Source: Clostridiales bacterium (lineage in GTDB: Bacteria; Bacillota; Clostridia; Saccharofermentanales; Saccharofermentanaceae). From it: a DNA stretch of 64,000 nt. Position 1 is the stretch's first letter; every line of letters begins with the position of its first letter. The stretch is from the NCBI GenBank assembly GCA_017527865.1, contig JAFXPN010000013.1:1-64000 (forward strand). Reading direction: 5' to 3'. The notes beneath the pieces are model-generated. The model worked only from the letters and a program-made list of their open reading frames with translations, had not been told where the DNA came from and made no database searches. Made by a program: the position numbers and the translations under genes. Shown here in pieces: positions 7,460 to 16,732 of the stretch.

Positions 7460-9457
7460 TTAAGTTTCCATTCCCGTGGTGCCGTCGGTCTTCGCGATGA
7501 CTTCGGGCGCTGTGCTCTTTGTGATTATGGGCATTCCGTTCGCTTTTACCGTGGCCTGCGCAAGATCGGTGAGTTCTTCAAAGTCCGGGAGGCTTCCGAT
7601 AACATTGCCGTTGAGCCAGCTCATGTTGATTATCTGTTCGTTGGAAAGCCTGGGAGCTGACGCTGTCTTTATTAGGCCGTCCTGGCTTATAAGGTCTCCA
7701 TCGAAAGGATTGAATATCTCGTTTGTTATGCTCTTGCGCAGAAGAGAGAGCAGTTTCTTGGAGCTTAACGGTAGTTTGTCGTCAGCAAATACATCGATAA
7801 CTCCGGAACTCATTCCCCACCAGTAGTTGATGGCCGTGTCCTTGGCCTGCGAAGTCTCTTCGTCCCATGCTCCGTTCAGTACGGTCTGTACGATGAGTTC
7901 GTAATACTTTCCCCATTTCCATTCGGGATAGGCATAATTGATCACTTCGCCGTCCTTGCCGTAACTGAACAGTCCGAAGGCTCTGTCGTTCTTCTTGGGT
8001 CTTACGAGGTCGGGACCGGATATCAGAGTAAGACCGTTATTCCAGACATAATCATGCCATGAACTGTCCTTTAAACATGACCATGTCAGGTATATCTTGG
8101 CCTGCGGATCCACCATCTGTGCTCCTATGGCGAATGCGTTGATGTTGGCGACACAGCCTGCGATCGGGTAGTTGCTTACATAGCAGATGCGGTGATCATC
8201 GGTGAATGATGCGGCAAGTGCTCCGAGCAGGAACTTAGCTTCGTACATTCTTCCGTAATATGTTCGCAGAGCGCTGTGAGACAGATATACGGAGCAGTTC
8301 AGGAATTTAATGTCCGGATATTTGACTGCGGCGCGCAGCGCATTATCGATCTGGATGGGGGAGGTGGTGAATATCATGTCGATCCCGTCAGCATGGGCCT
8401 TCTCGACGACCTGGTCAAATTCCTCATCGGTTACGATGTTGGATGCGAAAGATGTCTCCACGACATCACCGAAGATCCTGTCTACTTCCTTACGGCCCTT
8501 CTCGTGACCGTTTATCCATCTCGAATCCGCAGGATCACCGTCGTATATGAACAGTATCTGCAAAGGCTTTGCTGCAGTGTATGTCTTCTTGATTATGTTG
8601 TCGATGATCGGTATCGGGATCTTCTTTTCCGTGACAGGCTCTTCCGAGAAAGCGATCTGATTTCCGTTAGCCCTGATTCTTATCTCTTTCCATATAAGGC
8701 TTAAGTTGTGTTTGATATCATCGATGACAGGGATCTTCATGTCATCGAATTTGTATATCTCGAGATATACCAGGAAGGCATCTCCCGGGGTTATAACGAA
8801 GCTCTTTCCGCCCGAAGCCGTATAGGCCTTGGAGAATGCGAGAAAAGCCGACTTTAGATCCATGACCGTTTCCTCGGGCCAGGGAGTGCCGTTAAGTTCC
8901 ATGCCGAGCAACTCGGCAAGTCTTGAATAACTGCCGGGCTCGGTAAAAGTAATGCTGTAAATCGAAGTGCATTTATAGAATTCAAGGAATTCGTAGTATA
9001 TCTTCACCTCGGGGTCTTCGGAGACGGGAGGGAGTACTCTTGTCACGTTGGCAAGTATGGTCGGCTGTTCGAGATACTTCAGTACCGAGACTCTCTTGTT
9101 GCCCTCGGACACGTAGAATTTGCCGAGGAATTCAATGACGGTGATCGCGTCCGAGATGCCTTCTTCGGTCTGGTAGTCGTAAAGGCTTATCCATTTGGCG
9201 GCAAATTCGGTATCGGGCGGCAGAAGGGGCATGAAATTCCTCGCGAAAGTGTCCTGTCTGCCCTTCGTAACGGTTCCGACGACAAGGTCGAGAGGGATCT
9301 CCCTTAATCCGACATTTTCCTCCTTCATGGTGGTCCTCGATTCAACCATGTAATCAAGAGCCGGAAGGTAAGGGTGGTGTCCCTGACTCAATGCTTTCTG
9401 ATATTCCTTTGAAGCGAGTTTCTTCGCTTTCATGTATTCTTCCTGTGTAGTTACCAT
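7460..9457 (-). CDS. ParB-like domain fused to BMP/PnrA-type ligand-binding domain
   Basis: The 665-residue protein has two parts. Residues about 50-135 contain LVVGTVTKGRQ and VSEGNKRVSVLKYL, which look like the DGxHR-type core of a ParB/sulfiredoxin-like fold. From about 297 (LQILFIYDGDPADSRW) to 560 the sequence follows the basic membrane protein/PnrA-type periplasmic-binding family, including INGHEKGRKEV, DMIFTTSP, MYEAKFLLGALAASF and INAFAIGAQMVDP. BMP proteins normally bind nucleosides outside the cell, but this one has no signal peptide, lipobox or membrane segment, so it should act in the cytoplasm as a sensor. The ATG is preceded by AAGGAA. The phosphoesterase follows directly. No transporter genes are nearby. 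Confidence 0.8.
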   Translation of the reverse strand: MVTTQEEYMKAKKLASKEYQKALSQGHHPYLPALDYMVESRTTMKEENVGLREIPLDLVVGTVTKGRQDTFARNFMPLLPPDTEFAAKWISLYDYQTEEGISDAITVIEFLGKFYVSEGNKRVSVLKYLEQPTILANVTRVLPPVSEDPEVKIYYEFLEFYKCTSIYSITFTEPGSYSRLAELLGMELNGTPWPEETVMDLKSAFLAFSKAYTASGGKSFVITPGDAFLVYLEIYKFDDMKIPVIDDIKHNLSLIWKEIRIRANGNQIAFSEEPVTEKKIPIPIIDNIIKKTYTAAKPLQILFIYDGDPADSRWINGHEKGRKEVDRIFGDVVETSFASNIVTDEEFDQVVEKAHADGIDMIFTTSPIQIDNALRAAVKYPDIKFLNCSVYLSHSALRTYYGRMYEAKFLLGALAASFTDDHRICYVSNYPIAGCVANINAFAIGAQMVDPQAKIYLTWSCLKDSSWHDYVWNNGLTLISGPDLVRPKKNDRAFGLFSYGKDGEVINYAYPEWKWGKYYELIVQTVLNGAWDEETSQAKDTAINYWWGMSSGVIDVFADDKLPLSSKKLLSLLRKSITNEIFNPFDGDLISQDGLIKTASAPRLSNEQIINMSWLNGNVIGSLPDFEELTDLAQATVKANGMPIITKSTAPEVIAKTDGTTGMET

Positions 9458-9500
9458 ATATCTTCCTTAAGTCTGTTTTGTGTCTCCCTGATCCGTAATC

Positions 9501-9529
9501 ATTATAACCTCGGGGGTGTTGTGACCCAA
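9501..9529 (-). promoter_or_regulatory. Promoter of the BMP-fusion operon
   Basis: On the minus strand TTGGGT (9529-9524) and TATAAT (9506-9501) are separated by 17 bases, about 45 bases before the start codon. Confidence 0.55.
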
Positions 9530-9615
9530 TCTGCACCTTGACAAAAATAAGCAGTCCTTTGTGTCCGATTTGTGTGAATATACCATTAACAAAGCTCGTT
9601 AAACGGCCGCCGTAT

Positions 9616-9645
9616 TTGATTAAAAAGAATTATAAATGATATAAT
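9616..9645 (+). promoter_or_regulatory. Promoter of the DUF4214 gene
   Basis: TTGATT (9616-9621) and TATAAT (9640-9645) are separated by 18 bases, about 40 bases before the start codon. Confidence 0.6.
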
Positions 9646-9685
9646 CAAAATCAGTTTATTTCTTGAGAAAGGAAGACGTAATGAT

Positions 9686-10555
9686 ATGAAAATGATAAAG
9701 AAAATCGCAGCAGTGCTTTTGGCGGCCGTGATGTTCTGCGCAGTCGTGCCTGTTAAGAACAATATAGTCTCGGCAGATGATCTTCCTCTCGTCAGCCGCG
9801 ATGAGAAGTTTCCGGTGTTTACGGAGGGGATCGATCAGTTCTTTAATCTCCTGTACTATAAGGCTCTCGGAAGAGAAACTGACCCGAACGGCAAATATGA
9901 ATGGTACTGCCATCTTATCTATGACGGGTATACCGGAGCGGATATCGTAAGAGGATTCCTTCTTTCCCCCGAATTCATCAACAGGAATTGTACTGATGAG
10001 GAATTTGTAGAGGTTTTGTACCAGATATTCTTCTACAGGAGCGCTGATGCTGAGGGAATGACTCACTGGACGGGCGAACTTGCGAACGGCATGTCCAGAC
10101 AGCAGGTCATCGAGGGATTCATCGCTACTCCCGAATGGACGGATCAGTGCCTTTTGTACGGCATTCCCGCAGGAAACGGAGTTCCTGCCACCATCAGGAT
10201 CATGCAGACCAAGAGAAGCGAATCCTTTGTAAGCTGGCTTTATCTCGGAGCATTTTGCAGAGAGGCGGATGACGGAACAGTTGCCCAGGGAGCTCTTGCC
10301 CTTTGCAATTTTGAGAAGAGTTGCACGGAGCTTGCTCACGAATACTACTTCAGCGATGAGCTCAATAACCTGAGCAATATCGATTGGCTCACAAGAGTTT
10401 ACCGCAATCTGCTCTCAAGAGAGCCTAACGGCGATTTCAATGACTGCCTTAACATGCTCAACAACGGCACGATCTCAAGAGAGTCGATCTTTACGATGTC
10501 TACTGAAGCAGGACAGTGGGCCCGTACCTGCACGGGATTCGGTCTTTTGAAATAA
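9686..10555 (+). CDS. Secreted DUF4214-domain protein
   Basis: This 289-residue protein has an N-terminal signal peptide (KKIAAVLLAAVMFCAVVP, likely cleavage after SADD or nearby) and no lipobox. The mature part carries DUF4214-like repeats: FFNLLYYKALGRETDPNGKY with WYCHLI, IVRGFLLSPEF and VEVLYQIFFYRSADAEGM with HWTGEL, then a third, weaker copy near the end (WLTRVYRNLLSREPNGDF). DUF4214 proteins are exported and often linked to cell-surface or S-layer-type assemblies, but their function is unclear. AAGGAAG precedes the start. The gene stands alone between its own promoter and a strong terminator. Confidence 0.85.
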   Translation: MKMIKKIAAVLLAAVMFCAVVPVKNNIVSADDLPLVSRDEKFPVFTEGIDQFFNLLYYKALGRETDPNGKYEWYCHLIYDGYTGADIVRGFLLSPEFINRNCTDEEFVEVLYQIFFYRSADAEGMTHWTGELANGMSRQQVIEGFIATPEWTDQCLLYGIPAGNGVPATIRIMQTKRSESFVSWLYLGAFCREADDGTVAQGALALCNFEKSCTELAHEYYFSDELNNLSNIDWLTRVYRNLLSREPNGDFNDCLNMLNNGTISRESIFTMSTEAGQWARTCTGFGLLK

Positions 10556-10590
10556 CAGTTAATACAAGGATCTGAACATACAAAGACCCG

Positions 10591-10628
10591 ATAAAACTCC
10601 GTCTTAAACGAGGCGGAGTTTTATGTTA
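10591..10628 (+). terminator. Strong Rho-independent terminator
   Basis: ATAAAACTCCG and CGGAGTTTTAT form a perfect 11-bp stem (10591-10601 with 10614-10624). The A/T-rich stem base gives U-rich ends in both directions. Confidence 0.85.
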
Positions 10629-10668
10629 TCATTATCAATCGAGTTATAACTTAATGAGGTTGTGTTAT

Positions 10669-12168
10669 ATGAGTAAAGGCAAGTTGCCCTTTAAGTCTTT
10701 TCTTCGGTATGCCGTTTATCTGCTGATGGCTTTTATAATCGGTTTTCCGCATTTTGTCCTTGCAAGGTTCGCGATACCCGGGGCGGATGATTTCTCCAGC
10801 GCCAATGCGGTCTCTGTTTACAGGGCCAACCACAATGTCCTTGTTTCTGCGATAGCTTATGTCAGGGATGTTTACGTCACATGGCAGGGCAATTATACCG
10901 GCGAATTGCTCATGGGTCTCGAGCCGTCTGTCAGGGAGTCGTTTACGGGGATCAGGATCATCATGATCGCCGGAGTCGCTCTTTTCATAACGGCGGTAAT
11001 CCTTCTTGTTTATACGGTACTCACAAAGTTCCTGGGAGTTTCATCCGGTAAGGCTTTTGCGGCGGGACTGCTAGCCGAGTTCATTGTCTTCAACATATCG
11101 CTTACGGGGGAGCTGTTTTCCTGGTTCACGGGCGCCGTCATCTATCTGATCCCGCTGATCGCTTTTCTGTTCTGTCTGTCATTCTCGATTATAAGTTACT
11201 ATGACAGGAAGATCGTCTATGCCGTCCTTGCAGGAGTGTTAGGCGTCATAGGAGCAGGGGGCTCTCTTGAAGTCGTCGGCTTCGGATGCGCATCTTACCT
11301 TGTTCTCGTAGTGATCTATATTCTCGGTATCGGCGTTAAGAATCTTAAGGGAAGTATCAAGACGGTGCTCTTCCTTGTATTGCCGTTCGTGTTTACCGTA
11401 GCGGGAGCCCTGGTCAATGCGGCAGCTCCCGGAAATTTCGCCAGACATGATCTTATGGAGGAGAACGGAGCTCTTAATGTAGTCCCGGCTTTTACATCGA
11501 GCTGGTATAACCTGATGACACATATCGGAGGCCTGTTTACCGCTTATCTTCTTCCTGTTGTCCTGATGCTGGTATTCGTGATCTGCTTAAGTTCTGTCTC
11601 AAAGACAGTGATCTCCGGGAATGTCCTTGCCGGAGGTTTTGCGGGCGCCCTGTTTGTTGCTGTTGTAACGATATTCCCCGTAATACTCGGGTACAGCAGT
11701 TACAATATCGACGCATATCTGTCGGCCTCAAGGATCATCTATACATTTGACTTCGTAATCGTTATGGCCCTTTTGATACTTGCCGCAATGACGGCTCTCT
11801 ACATAAAAGGGCTTCTTAAGCGCAACAACATTGATGTAAGACAACAGCTTTTAAGCTCTCTCATTCTCCTGATAGCGATCGCGCTTCTGTTCTCCGGAGA
11901 GGCGATCAAGAATTATCAGAACGGCATGTCCTATAAGATCATGGATGACCTCAAGAATGAGCGCATGCAGATCGCATCTGCGCAGATGGCCGGTATCTAT
12001 GAGAAGGTCGCTTCTGCCGAAGAGGGTTCTGATGTTGTTCTTACGGAGCCGGTGCTTCCCGGAACCGTACTCTACATTCCTGTCTATATAGACCAGCCTG
12101 CTTATTTTGCAAATGCCGAAGTTGCAGATTACTATAACGTGAATTCATTTATTTTGTATTGGAGTTGA
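10669..12168 (+). CDS. Polytopic membrane protein, DUF6056-like
   Basis: This 499-residue protein has about ten hydrophobic segments. A first membrane helix (about 14-33) is followed by the acidic loop motif PGADDFSS (38-44), then WQGNYTGELLMG and a run of helices. An acidic residue pair in the first outer loop is the signature of GT-C-type glycosyltransferases, and the overall pattern resembles DUF6056 proteins. A hydrophilic C-terminal region (about 430-499) is probably extracellular. The start at 10669 is chosen over 10654 because GAGG lies 9 bases upstream. It is 6 bases from the PTS gene. A lipid-linked sugar transferase is an inference; substrate unknown. Confidence 0.65.
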   Translation: MSKGKLPFKSFLRYAVYLLMAFIIGFPHFVLARFAIPGADDFSSANAVSVYRANHNVLVSAIAYVRDVYVTWQGNYTGELLMGLEPSVRESFTGIRIIMIAGVALFITAVILLVYTVLTKFLGVSSGKAFAAGLLAEFIVFNISLTGELFSWFTGAVIYLIPLIAFLFCLSFSIISYYDRKIVYAVLAGVLGVIGAGGSLEVVGFGCASYLVLVVIYILGIGVKNLKGSIKTVLFLVLPFVFTVAGALVNAAAPGNFARHDLMEENGALNVVPAFTSSWYNLMTHIGGLFTAYLLPVVLMLVFVICLSSVSKTVISGNVLAGGFAGALFVAVVTIFPVILGYSSYNIDAYLSASRIIYTFDFVIVMALLILAAMTALYIKGLLKRNNIDVRQQLLSSLILLIAIALLFSGEAIKNYQNGMSYKIMDDLKNERMQIASAQMAGIYEKVASAEEGSDVVLTEPVLPGTVLYIPVYIDQPAYFANAEVADYYNVNSFILYWS

Positions 12169-12174
12169 TAAAGA

Positions 12175-13254
12175 ATGGAAAAGAACATTAAAGACTTTCT
12201 TAAGCGAAAAGAAATTAACATCAGTGCCAAGACGTATTTTGTCGACGCGATGGGAGGAATGGCCCAGGGCCTGTTTGCATCTTTGCTCGTAGGTACGATA
12301 CTGTCGACGATCGCGAAGTACATAGGTCTTATCGGAATACCGTTCTTTGAAACGTTGGCGCATTTCCTGTCGGAAGCGGGAAAGATGTCATCGTCGATAT
12401 CCGGAGCCGCCATCGGTGTAGGTGTTGCAGCTGCCTTGAAGGCTCCCATGCTGGTTATGGCCTGCGCCGCCGCTGTCGGGTATTTTGCAAACGCCTATCC
12501 CGGATCCCCCTATGCTGCGGGCCCTCTGGGAGTATTCATTGCCGTCATCGTTGCTGTAGAATTCGGTAAAGCGGTCTCAAAGGAGACCAAGGTCGATATA
12601 CTTGTTACACCGCTGGTAACCCTCGGGACGGGATATCTTATAGCTTATCTGACATGTCCTGCTATCGCGGTCGCGATGTTCTATCTCGGCAACTTCATAA
12701 ATGCCGCGACATTGCTGCATCCGTTCCTTATGGGCATAGTTATCTCCGTTGTCGTCGGCATTATCCTTACATTGCCGATATCGAGCGCCGCTATATGCGC
12801 TTCCATAGGGATCGCAGGGATAGCGGGCGGAGCGGCCCTTGCCGGGTGCTGCGCGCAGATGGTCGGATTCGCTGCCGCATCGTTCAAAGATAACGGCTGG
12901 AGCGGAGTTGTGTCGCAGGGAATAGGAACATCGATGCTCCAGATGCCTAATATAGTGAGACACCCGCAGATCTGGATCCCGGCTACTCTGGCTTCGGCGA
13001 TCACGGGCCCTCTTGCGACAGTCGTGTTCAATCTTGAATGCAGTAAGGTATCGGCAGGAATGGGAACCTGCGGACTCGTGGGCCCTATAGGATGCTTCTC
13101 CGATATGTCTGCGTCCGGGACTTTGGATGCGAAGGCATGGATCGGAATGCTGCTTGTGTGCATTGTCGCTCCGGCTGTGCTTTCATGGCTTTTCGCGACG
13201 GTTATGAGAAAGCTCGGATTTATAAAAGACGGAGACATGAAGCTCGACAAATAA
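12175..13254 (+). CDS. PTS EIIC-like transporter (PTS_EIIC_2 type)
   Basis: This 359-residue protein is very rich in Gly, Ala and Ile with about ten membrane segments. The motifs YFVDAMGGMAQGLFASLLVG, VPLVTLGTG-like LVTPLVTLGTG and GPIGCFSDM are as seen in standalone PTS_EIIC_2 proteins of Firmicutes. No EIIA, EIIB or sugar-metabolism gene lies nearby, so phosphotransfer-coupled transport cannot be assumed. The substrate is unknown. GGAG inside the end of the upstream gene acts as its ribosome site. Confidence 0.8.
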   Translation: MEKNIKDFLKRKEINISAKTYFVDAMGGMAQGLFASLLVGTILSTIAKYIGLIGIPFFETLAHFLSEAGKMSSSISGAAIGVGVAAALKAPMLVMACAAAVGYFANAYPGSPYAAGPLGVFIAVIVAVEFGKAVSKETKVDILVTPLVTLGTGYLIAYLTCPAIAVAMFYLGNFINAATLLHPFLMGIVISVVVGIILTLPISSAAICASIGIAGIAGGAALAGCCAQMVGFAAASFKDNGWSGVVSQGIGTSMLQMPNIVRHPQIWIPATLASAITGPLATVVFNLECSKVSAGMGTCGLVGPIGCFSDMSASGTLDAKAWIGMLLVCIVAPAVLSWLFATVMRKLGFIKDGDMKLDK

Positions 13255-13299
13255 ATGCTATAATTATAAGAACTACTAAGGTTACGGGAGGAATTATCT

Positions 13300-13731
13300 A
13301 TGTCGGTCAAGCAGATAAATGTTTTCCTTGAGAACCAGCCGGGCAGGCTTGCTGAAGTTACGGCGGCTCTTACCAAGGCCAATATCGATATCAGAGCTAT
13401 CTATGTTACGGATTCGACTGCTTACGGAATGCTGCGCATGATAGTCGATGATCCCGAAGGGGCTAAGAATGTTCTGCAGCAGGTCGGATTTACGGTCAGC
13501 ATCTCGCATGTGATCGCTGTTGCGCTTAAGGATGTTCCGGGACAGCTCGACAAGGTGCTTGCGATACTGTCTGAGAATAACATCCAGCTCGAGTATCTCT
13601 ATGCATTCGTAGGACGTGCCTCGACCGAAGCCGTGGTGGTCTTCAGGGTGGATGACCGCGGCAGGACTCTTGAACTGTTCGAGAAACACAAGATACCTGT
13701 TCTTGACGAGCAGGAGGTTTACGGCATCTGA
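13300..13731 (+). CDS. Tandem ACT-domain protein
   Basis: The 143-residue protein consists of two ACT domains: residues 4-65 (FLENQPGRLAEVTAAL, then NIDIRAIYV) and 70-140 (VALKDVPGQLDKVLAIL, then NIQLEYLYAF). ACT domains bind amino acids and regulate enzymes or transcription. GGGAGGAA precedes the start. Its stop codon overlaps the next start (TGATG), so it is coupled to the methionine-gamma-lyase-like enzyme and could be its amino-acid-sensing partner; that link is inferred. Confidence 0.88.
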   Translation: MSVKQINVFLENQPGRLAEVTAALTKANIDIRAIYVTDSTAYGMLRMIVDDPEGAKNVLQQVGFTVSISHVIAVALKDVPGQLDKVLAILSENNIQLEYLYAFVGRASTEAVVVFRVDDRGRTLELFEKHKIPVLDEQEVYGI

Positions 13732-14981
13732 TGTCAAATCCATATTCGATATACGGTGTAAGCGATGAGGCTGCTTCTCTCGGGAGCAGAACGGCTGAGA
13801 CTGTCCGTTCCCGTTTTGAACAGATAGAGAAGATAAGAGAGACCAATCAGCTTCGCGTTATTGAAGCTTTCAGGAAGTACAAGTTTTCTGAGCCGCATCT
13901 CGGACTTACCACGGGATACGGCTACGATGATATCGGAAGAGAGAAGATAGAGCAGATCTTTGCCGATATCATGGGCGCGCAGAAGGCATATGTCAGGATA
14001 CAGATAAGCTCGGGAACGCAAGCCATATCAGCAATGCTCTTCGGCATACTGAGACCGGGCGACCGGCTTTTGTCGGCAACCGGAAGACCTTATGATACGC
14101 TGGCGTCGACTTTGGGACTTACCGAGAAGACTTATGACGGATCGTTGAGAAATTACGGGATAGATTATGACGAGGTCGATCTTCTGCCGGACGGCACATT
14201 TGATACCGACAGTCTTCTGTCGAAGATCGATGAAAGGGTAAAGGTCGTCTTTATCCAAAAATCAAGAGGGTATACGGGCCGCCGCGCCTTAAGGCGCGAT
14301 GATATCGAACCGGTGATCAAAGCCGTACACGGCATCAGACCGGATATCATCGTAGCGGTTGATAATTGCTACGGCGAGTTTACCGAGCCAGCTGAACCGT
14401 GTTCGTACGGAGCGGATATCTGCGCGGGGTCGCTGATAAAGAATCCGGGCGGCGGCATAGCTCCTTCGGGCGGCTATATAGCAGGCAGGGAGGATCTGGT
14501 CGAGAAGACTGCACGTCATCTGTCGGCACCGGGCCTGGGAAGCGAAGTCGGTCCTTCATTGGGCTTTAACCGGCAGATCGCCCAGGGGATCTTCATGGCT
14601 CCTCATGTTGTTGCGGAATGCCTTAAGGGCGCTGTCTTCGCCGCTGCTGCATTTGAACTTGCCGGGATAAAGACTTCCCCTTCGTATGATGAAGAACGGG
14701 GAGATATCGTCCAGACGATCATCTTCAACGATAAGGATAAGCTGATCGATTTCTGCGGGAAGGTTCAGAGCTGTTCTCCCGTGGATTCATTTGTGACTCC
14801 GGAACCGTGGGATATGCCCGGCTACGAGGATCAGGTCGTTATGGCGGCAGGAACGTTTACGTCGGGAGCAACGACGGAATTCTCCTGTGACGGTCCGATC
14901 AAACCTCCCTATATCGCTTATATGCAGGGCGGGCTTGTGTATGAACAGGTCAAGCTTGCCGTTATGAAGGCATTGTCTTAG
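13731..14981 (+). CDS. Methionine gamma-lyase family PLP enzyme
   Basis: This 416-residue fold-type I PLP protein matches the methionine-gamma-lyase (YnbB-like) family usually found in Firmicutes. It begins with EPHLGLTTGYGYDDIGREKI, carries the substrate and cofactor loop RIQISSGTQAI, an aspartate that binds the PLP ring (VAVDNCYGEF) and the Schiff-base lysine in GSLIKNPGGGIAPSGGYIAG. Length is typical. It should act on sulfur amino acids or related substrates, but biochemical proof for this subfamily is thin. It is coupled to the upstream ACT protein and followed by the HlyD-YggS-SepF group. Confidence 0.88.
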   Translation: MSNPYSIYGVSDEAASLGSRTAETVRSRFEQIEKIRETNQLRVIEAFRKYKFSEPHLGLTTGYGYDDIGREKIEQIFADIMGAQKAYVRIQISSGTQAISAMLFGILRPGDRLLSATGRPYDTLASTLGLTEKTYDGSLRNYGIDYDEVDLLPDGTFDTDSLLSKIDERVKVVFIQKSRGYTGRRALRRDDIEPVIKAVHGIRPDIIVAVDNCYGEFTEPAEPCSYGADICAGSLIKNPGGGIAPSGGYIAGREDLVEKTARHLSAPGLGSEVGPSLGFNRQIAQGIFMAPHVVAECLKGAVFAAAAFELAGIKTSPSYDEERGDIVQTIIFNDKDKLIDFCGKVQSCSPVDSFVTPEPWDMPGYEDQVVMAAGTFTSGATTEFSCDGPIKPPYIAYMQGGLVYEQVKLAVMKALS

Positions 14982-15001
14982 ACAACATGCGGTGATCCTA
15001 T

Positions 15002-16732
15002 ATGGCAGATAAAGATAACAGACAATGGTTTGAGAATAATGATAACGAGATGAAGCGGAGGCAGAAGAGCCGTACCGGCGGAAAGAAGCAAGGCAGCAAA
15101 GCTCCCAAGACTCCGGCTGATCCTTCGCGTAAGCAGCGTTCTGCAAAGAAGACAAATATGCCTTCGGCAGGACGTCCGCCTAAGCCGTCGTCTGCCAAAC
15201 CGTCATCAAATAAACAGTCAGCGCCCAAGCCGTCTGCTCCCAAGGCGTCAGCTCCTAAGGCGCCGGCTCCTAATGCCGAGACTAAGCCGAAGAAGTCTCC
15301 TCAAAAGCAGCAGGTTCCGCAGAAGAAAGACAAGGTTCAGAGCAAGCCTTCCAAGCCGCAGCCTGCGGTTCCCCTCAAAGGTTCTGCCGAAGATAAGATA
15401 AAGGCAAAAGACAAAAAGCCGGATCAGAATGCGGTGCCCGATCAGATACGTAAAAGATCATCCAGACGAAGGGCTCTGGTCAATTCGGGCCTTGCGGTAG
15501 TCCTGGTCCTTGCGGGGCTTCTGGTGCTGGTATTCATCGTGCATCACCTTTTCGATTACTTTGCAGTTAAACCCAATCTCGAGTTCGTGACTAACGGCAC
15601 GATAGAACACACCATCGGATCGAGGGCGATGATCGTAAGAGATGAGAATGTTGTCGGCACGGAACACGGCGGCGATTTTGTTACGCAGGCAGCGGAAGGG
15701 TCGCGTGTCGCAAGAGGGCAGGCTATCGCAATGGTTGTGCCTGCCGATATGCAGACAGTCGTGGAGAATCTGAGGAATACCCAGTCACAGATCTCCGATG
15801 TTCAGCAGGAACTCATCGCGGAAGGTGCAGCCGAGGGCGCCGATGTCATCTACAGTGATATCGATCAGTCGCTCGCGCCTATCATCAATATGATGAGACT
15901 TGATGCGATCGACGGGAATCTGTCTTCGCTGTCGTCATATGCTTCATCGATCTCGGTCCTTATGAGCCAGAGGGAGTCCGAACTTGCGGAACTTGACTTT
16001 GATGATGAGCGGCTCCGCACTTTGAGATCTGACGAGAGGGGTTACGAATCCCAGCTTCAGAACAGGGCTTCCGTTATCAATGCTCCGGAACCCGGTATCG
16101 TGTCATTCAAACTCGACGGACTAGAGACAGTGCTTAACTACGATGTCCTGCTTTCCGCTGATGCGGGCACAATAAGGGATTACATTAATGATGCCGTCGG
16201 TATCATTCCGTCAACTCTGACTGTTCAGGCCGGAGATAATGTTGCCAGGATCGCGAGTAATAACGACCAGTATATCGCATGTTTCCTCAACGAATCCGAC
16301 GCGCCGATAACCGCTTTTGATGTCGGTTCGCATCACACGGTTATCGTCGGTTCCGAAGGCCTGTCCATAGGCAAATGCGTGGTTCAGAGAGTTACGCAGA
16401 CTTCAAACGGGAATTATCTTGTAGTGTTCTCGACCACAAGATATGTCGAGGATCTTCTCGATATAAGATCCGTTGATATCGAGGTCGTAATCACGGAGAC
16501 GCGCGGAATGAGAGTTCCTGTCTCAAGTCTTGTAAATCCTGATTACAGCCGCGGCGTGGCGTCATTGTATGTCAATGATCAGGGTTTCTGTTCAGAACTC
16601 GGCGTTCTTATAACCGACTATGACCGCGAGTTCGCGATCATTACGCCCATGGGTGACAGTTCTGCGCCCAATCTTCAGACAGTCTATATCACTAATCCGG
16701 AGTCAGTGGAGCCGGGAGATCAGGTGAGCTGA
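15002..16732 (+). CDS. HlyD-like membrane adaptor with long basic N-terminal tail
   Basis: The 576-residue protein starts with about 155 residues of low-complexity Lys/Pro/Ser/Ala sequence in the cytoplasm (KPSAPKASAPKAPAPN type), then one membrane helix (about 159-182, LVNSGLAVVLVLAGLLVLVF). Outside there is a split biotinyl-lipoyl-like domain (GDFVTQAAEGSRVARGQAIA and later PEPGIVSFKLDGLE), an interrupting helical region (about 245-340) and a beta-barrel-like end. This is the HlyD/RND-adaptor layout in a Gram-positive. It abuts YggS and lies upstream of SepF, a neighbourhood that suggests a cell-envelope or division role rather than an efflux pump; no ABC or RND partner is present. Confidence 0.75.
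   Translation: MADKDNRQWFENNDNEMKRRQKSRTGGKKQGSKAPKTPADPSRKQRSAKKTNMPSAGRPPKPSSAKPSSNKQSAPKPSAPKASAPKAPAPNAETKPKKSPQKQQVPQKKDKVQSKPSKPQPAVPLKGSAEDKIKAKDKKPDQNAVPDQIRKRSSRRRALVNSGLAVVLVLAGLLVLVFIVHHLFDYFAVKPNLEFVTNGTIEHTIGSRAMIVRDENVVGTEHGGDFVTQAAEGSRVARGQAIAMVVPADMQTVVENLRNTQSQISDVQQELIAEGAAEGADVIYSDIDQSLAPIINMMRLDAIDGNLSSLSSYASSISVLMSQRESELAELDFDDERLRTLRSDERGYESQLQNRASVINAPEPGIVSFKLDGLETVLNYDVLLSADAGTIRDYINDAVGIIPSTLTVQAGDNVARIASNNDQYIACFLNESDAPITAFDVGSHHTVIVGSEGLSIGKCVVQRVTQTSNGNYLVVFSTTRYVEDLLDIRSVDIEVVITETRGMRVPVSSLVNPDYSRGVASLYVNDQGFCSELGVLITDYDREFAIITPMGDSSAPNLQTVYITNPESVEPGDQVS

Noticed and set aside
12681..13382. Minus-strand open frame of 233 codons opposite the PTS gene
   Set aside because: The Ala/Ile/Pro-rich composition mirrors the membrane protein on the plus strand.
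15160..15300. Low-complexity CCG/AAG-rich stretch as a repeat element
   Set aside because: It is the coding sequence of the basic Lys/Pro/Ser/Ala tail of the HlyD-like protein.
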